Of a stretch of DNA of 33,197 bases, positions 29,712 to 33,197 are shown piece by piece. Below the pieces are notes generated by a model. The model was given only the letters and a program-made list of their open reading frames with translations. It was not told the origin of the DNA and searched no databases. The position numbers and the translations under genes were made by a program. Positions within the stretch are counted from its first letter, which is position 1, and each line of letters begins with the position of its first letter. The stretch comes from Mastigamoeba balamuthi (taxonomy: Eukaryota; Evosea; Mastigamoebida; Mastigamoebidae), in the NCBI GenBank assembly GCA_902651635.1, contig CACRSC010000039.1, positions 4,791 to 37,987 of the forward strand, read 5' to 3'.

Positions 29712-30706
29712 TCAGCGGCAGTGCGGGCTGTGCCTGCGACGTACAGCGAGCGAGAAGAACTCGGTGCACTCCGGTGAACAAACCTGCGCAACGGCACTCA
29801 ATTGCTCTGCGCCCTCCAGCGCGTGCGAGGCGCCGCTGCCCAGTCGGCGGTCGCGTGGCGACGTGCTGTAGAGAACGGCCTGCAGCCCAGCGGCAGCCAG
29901 CTCGCGCAGCCCCGACGGCGCTGAGGGCTGTGCCCCTGTCACGGGCACCACCGCTAATTGCAGCGATGTTGTCTGCCCTCGCAGTCGACCGCTACGAAGC
30001 TGAGCTCGGCTACGTTGGGGCGCGATGGGCTTCGGGCAGACGCGCGGACTTCGCAGATTATCGCGATCGTTCGCACGCGTGATGCCGCGAGCCCTGAGCT
30101 CGGGGACACGCTGGTGGCTCGCCAGAGGGCACCGGCGCCCGGTTCGTAGACGATGACCCCGTAAGGCCCGCTGGCGACGTCAACAACGACACGCCTGTGG
30201 TACTGCTGCCCAGTCCTCCTCGCACGTGCGCTGCCCCAGTCGCAGGTGCCCGTGCAGAAAGCGATGAGCAACGGCGTGCCTTGAGCGCGGACTGCGACCC
30301 GAAGCAGAAGCTGCCTGCGAGCCCCTGTTGGGTCTGTGGCGCCCGTGAAGGGAACGCGCGAGCGACAGAAGCACTCTCCCCTCAGAAGCGCCGAGTTGTC
30401 CTGATTGCCACGCTTGCCGATCGAGCACACGCTGTCACTGACTGCTTTGACGATGCGTGCTGGCGCTGTGGTGAGTTGGTCAACGAGCGGTGCCCATAAG
30501 TGCGACCCGCGGAGAATAAACGGAGCGCAAAAGTCGGACGAATCAACTGAGTAACTGTGTGGACAAATATATGGAGCTGCCTCGCGAGGCAACTGGCTGT
30601 TCGCGATCATCCAAGCGAATTGGTCGCCCCAGAGGCACACAGCATCTCTTTTTGTCCGCGGCCAAGAACCGTGGGCAATTCTTGACGTCCACCACGTCAC
30701 GCACAC
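29712..30706 (-). CDS. Unrecognised gene, at least two exons
   Basis: A long frame on minus from about 30706 down to 29990, with a possible ATG at 30610 (MIANSQLPREAAPYICP), then an intron 29928-29989 (GTCGAC donor, GGCACAG acceptor, phase 0) and a last exon 29927-29712 (PSAPSGLRELAAAGLQAVLY, ending RRRHSPHCR). The body looks like a beta-rich globular protein (LLLRVAVRAQGTPLLIAFC, YHRRVVVDVASGPYGVIVYE). The alternative is a plus-strand frame over 30105-30499 with CWVCG and CWRCG pairs. I prefer minus because the frame is longer and a fitting second exon exists, but cannot be sure. The true start may be an upstream exon, since CTGAGCAG at about 30717 is a good acceptor on minus. Confidence 0.45.
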
Positions 30707-30780
30707 CCTTCTCTCTGCTCAGGTGCTGAGTTCGCACACCGCAAGGGACGAGCAGATTGCCTCGGCCATGAATGCAGCAA

Positions 30781-32146
30781 ACAACAAGCCTTGTTATTTA
30801 TGGACAACATCGCCCTCAACAATGAGTGTATGGTGCAGTGCCTACACCGTATCGCTGCCAACCGCCCAACGAACGCATCGATGCGAGCCGTCGACTCCTG
30901 AAGAGGATGAAGGCGACCACCAACCAGGCTCGCCCTGGTAAAACACCCATTGAAGCCTTGCATCGACTGGCGAGGGGACAGGTCAGTAGTGCCAGAGAGC
31001 TGAGGAGGGGAACTTGCAGCAGGACACAGGAAGGCAGCTCCGAGTCCACGGCCCGTGCCGGCGGGGAACTTGCCGCTCTCAGGAGGTGGGGCGTGCAGCC
31101 GCTTCCGGCACGGGCTTGTGGGCTCTGGAGGTTCGCCACGTTGTGCCCGCATGCAGCCGCTGACTCTTGTGCCCTCTCAACACCGACAGGCCGTGCACAC
31201 CCATACAACGACACGTCACGCACACGAACACCTGTGGAAGCCTTGAAATCACGTAAGTGCAACTGAATTCTGTCAGTTCACATACATACGCGCTGTGCCG
31301 ATACGTAATGGCCACGACAAAGGTGCGCTGGGTGAGGTGAATACGGGCGGTGCCGCTGGGCCGTGCAGTCGCTGGGGCCGAGGAGGGGAACTTGCAGCAG
31401 GACACAGGAAGGCAGCTCGCAGTGCCACGGCCCGTGCCGGTGGGGAACTTGCCGCTCTCAGGAGGTGGGGCGTGCAGCCGCTTCCAGCACGGGCTCGTGG
31501 GCTCTGGAGATTCGCCACGTTGTGCCCGCGTGCAGCCGCTGACTCGGGTTCCCCGACACCATCACGAGCCCGCGAGACCCCCGCAGTGCGCTTGTCCAGC
31601 TGCCAGCCTGTATGAGGAGGCTGAGTCCGCAGCCCTTGTGTGGTGTGGCTGCTGTAGACTGCACTGTGCGATCTGGTGCGTGCTGGATATGAGAGGAATG
31701 CTGACCAGTGGGCTGAATAGAATAATGGCCAAGTGCCTGCCACGAAGGGGCCTTACCAGCCCAGGGGCGAGAGCGATTCGTACAGCCGATTTGACGAGGG
31801 TACGGAGAGTGTAGCGCCAACAATCCCCGGCAGTGCCTCCCGAGGTCGCGCCTGTGCCTTCTGTGATAGAGCATCAGGCACAGACCCTGCCCTAGCAGCA
31901 CTCGGCACTGCCTGTACCCGCATCCTCCCCAAGAAGGTGTTGGTGCCTGAAGCAAAGGTCGCCCAGGTGAGTGCGGACACTGGCCGTACGCAACAGAGGA
32001 GGCATTGAGCGATGTGCTCCAGGTACTAACCTCGAATCAAGAACATGGTGGAGGGCCTGAAGAACCGCGTAGCCTCCTTGGAGGAGCTGAAGGACAGGGT
32101 GGCCCGGCTGGAGGGCAAGGCCGTTTCGATTCGTAGAGTGGGATGA
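30781..32146 (+). CDS. Unrecognised multi-exon gene with C-terminal coiled coil
   Basis: Three coding pieces can be seen. (1) About 30781-30981: a piece beginning MDNIALNNECMVQCLHRIAA in one frame and continuing ERIDASRRLLKRMKATTNQ in another, ending GGACAG before GTCAGT; the frame change means a missed intron or an indel. (2) Exon 31721-31966, 82 residues (NNGQVPATKGPYQPRGESD to VPEAKVAQ) with a CxxC motif (ACAFCDRAS), ending at a strong donor CAG/GTGAGT. (3) Exon 32042-32146 (NMVEGLKNRVASLEELK, then DRVARLEGKAV), a coiled coil ending in TGA, preceded by the branch site TACTAAC and an AAG acceptor. Pieces 2 and 3 join in phase 0. The large intron between 1 and 2 holds a 166-bp direct repeat. 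Function unknown. Confidence 0.45.
31002..31166 (+). repeat. Direct repeat, copy 1 (about 165 bp)
   Basis: Starts GAGGAGGGGAACTTGCAGCA, contains GGGGAACTTGC twice and GGAGGTGGGGCGTGCAGCCG, and ends GCAGCCGCTGACTC. About 95 percent identical by eye to 31380-31545. Falls in the presumed first intron of the plus-strand gene. Confidence 0.8.
31380..31545 (+). repeat. Direct repeat, copy 2 (about 166 bp)
   Basis: Second copy of 31002-31166, separated by about 210 bp, with a handful of substitutions and a one-base indel. The distance between copy starts is 378 bp, so this may be a tandem duplication with a diverged spacer. Confidence 0.8.
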
Positions 32147-32887
32147 TGGTGAGGATCCGCTCCACAAGACACGGAAGCATTCAGCAACAACGGCCCTCTC
32201 GCGTGTCGTATGAACAACCCGAGCGCAATGGTGGTGCTCCTGAAGGCAGGCTTGTGCACGATTATTGTTAATTTGTTAGAGAACGCACAGTACCAATTGA
32301 TCGTCGCACTGTGTGGGAGAGTGCGTGCTGAGAGCCGGTTCCTTGCGAGCCGGTTCCTTGGAACGGCCAGCAGGTACTGGTGGGTTGTCCCTCGCAGGGC
32401 AGTCTGCACTCCCCGCCGTAGCACAGTAGGTCGCCTTAGGCCTGAGCTGCGGTGGGGCTGCTACTCCTCTGCGCCTCCGCCGGAACGACACTGCGAGCAC
32501 GGCGCCATCCTCCTCCCTGGCCCACGTAGACCACGAGACCGCGCCGCTGGAGTCGGCCGACAGCTCGACGATCCGGGGCCCCTGGCCATGATGGGCCTTG
32601 CCCTCTGCTCTGCGCACGCCATGTGTGAGGCCCCGTCAGCCACTAGTCGCTGGACGCTGGCGCACCGCGAAGGGGGGGGGTGACGTGCTCGCTGTTGTTG
32701 CCAGCGCAGGGGGGCCGAGCGGCAGAGCGACGCGTTCTCGGGGAGCGGGATGTGGAGGAGGAGGGGCGAGAAGAGAGGCGAGGGCGCGCGTTAGTTGTTG
32801 CGCAGCGCCTGCGACTGCGATTGCCCACGCGCGGGACGCCCGTCCTGGCGTTGGGCCGGAGGGCCTAGGGGGCGCTGCGTGTGGCAG
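32147..32887. other. About 740 bp with no assured gene
   Basis: A Ser/Thr/Asp-rich plus frame around 32445-32590 (LRLRRNDTASTAPSSSLAHV) and a plus segment after the CAGCGCAG at 32709 (ERQSDAFSGSGMWRRR) could be exons of the gene that begins near 32888, but start, donors and phases are not resolved. A tandem GAGCCGGTTCCTTG pair lies at about 32331-32360. Otherwise nothing is recognised. Confidence 0.35.
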
Positions 32888-33197
32888 CTGATGGACCGCA
32901 GGGCCGTCGTCGACATCACGCGGGCCTCGCACGCCCTGCAGTCGTCGCTCGACGCCCTCAAGGGCATCGCCGCTGCCTGGGCAGGCTGGGTACGCCTCTC
33001 CCACGCAGCCCCTGGGCCTCCCTGACAGCGCGCGCGCAGGAGAACGCGGCGGAGTTCATTGCGGACGAGAACCCCAACGGGTTTCTGTGGCAGTCGCTGT
33101 GGGCCAACGGCCTCATCGTCAGCAAGACGGCGCTCGACGGCGGCGTGTTCCTGACGCTCAACGGGACGGTGGTCAACGGCATCGGCTACGACTACCC
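32888..33197 (+). CDS. 5' or internal part of a gene cut by the window end
   Basis: Exon 32888-32989 follows a GTGTGGCAG acceptor (or starts at ATG 32891: MDRRAVVDITRASHALQSSL); intron 32990-33039 (50 nt, GTACGC to GCGCAG) is phase 0. Exon 33040 onward runs off the edge: ENAAEFIADENPNGFLWQSL, then LIVSKTALDGGVFLTLNG and GIGYDYP. The helix followed by a beta-rich segment with a Gly-rich turn recalls extracellular sensor (Cache-like) domains in pattern only. The rest of the gene is needed to say more. Confidence 0.5.

Noticed and set aside
30105-30499. Plus-strand frame with CWVCG and CWRCG, zinc-ribbon-like
   Set aside because: It is antisense to a longer frame with a matching downstream exon on minus. 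Two Cys pairs alone are weak evidence in GC-rich DNA, but it remains the main alternative there.

Overview
This is a stretch of eukaryotic nuclear DNA, most likely from a free-living protist. Genes are interrupted by short spliceosomal introns (roughly 35-325 nt) with CTGAC- or TACTAAC-like branch sites. Most of the window is GC-rich, genes lie on both strands with short spacers, and there is an intact tRNA-Asn gene. I cannot name the species. Exon models below come from reading frame, splice dinucleotides and phase agreement only; no transcripts were available.

Layout. 1-2.7 kb is an island of clearly lower GC with two small unrecognised genes, one apparently degraded, bounded on the right by AT-rich DNA with strong palindromes. 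3.0-4.1 kb (minus) is a four-exon gene of unknown function. 5.2-17.5 kb is the core of the window: five members of one secreted-protein family (A at 5234, B at 8367 on minus, C at 10932, D at 14423, E at 16152). Each member has a signal peptide followed by two or three copies of a cysteine-containing module, each copy largely on its own phase-0 exon. All five carry the palindrome TGACGTCA 77-158 nt before the ATG. B and C are divergent neighbours whose 3' halves form a 1174-bp inverted repeat that appears identical, introns included. Two unrelated genes sit among them: a 388-codon gene at 6572-7738 and a coiled-coil gene at 12889-13985.

The right half holds a small Ala-rich gene (17.8-18.6 kb), a very large ankyrin-repeat/calpain protease gene (18.7-24.9 kb, minus) with an assembly gap and false duplication inside it, an F-box protein with leucine-rich C-terminal part (25.1-27.6 kb, minus), tRNA-Asn(GTT), a Ser/Lys-rich coiled-coil protein (28.2-29.5 kb, minus), two unrecognised multi-exon genes (29.7-30.7 minus, 30.8-32.1 plus), and the 5' part of a gene that runs off the right end.

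How it fits together. The secreted family looks like a locally amplified, co-regulated cluster, with common promoter architecture, modular exons and recent sequence homogenisation between B and C. The calpain and F-box genes point to intracellular proteolysis and ubiquitin targeting but show no link to the secreted cluster beyond proximity. Several genes outside the family need GC-AG introns to keep their frame, which would mislead a gene finder that allows only GT-AG.
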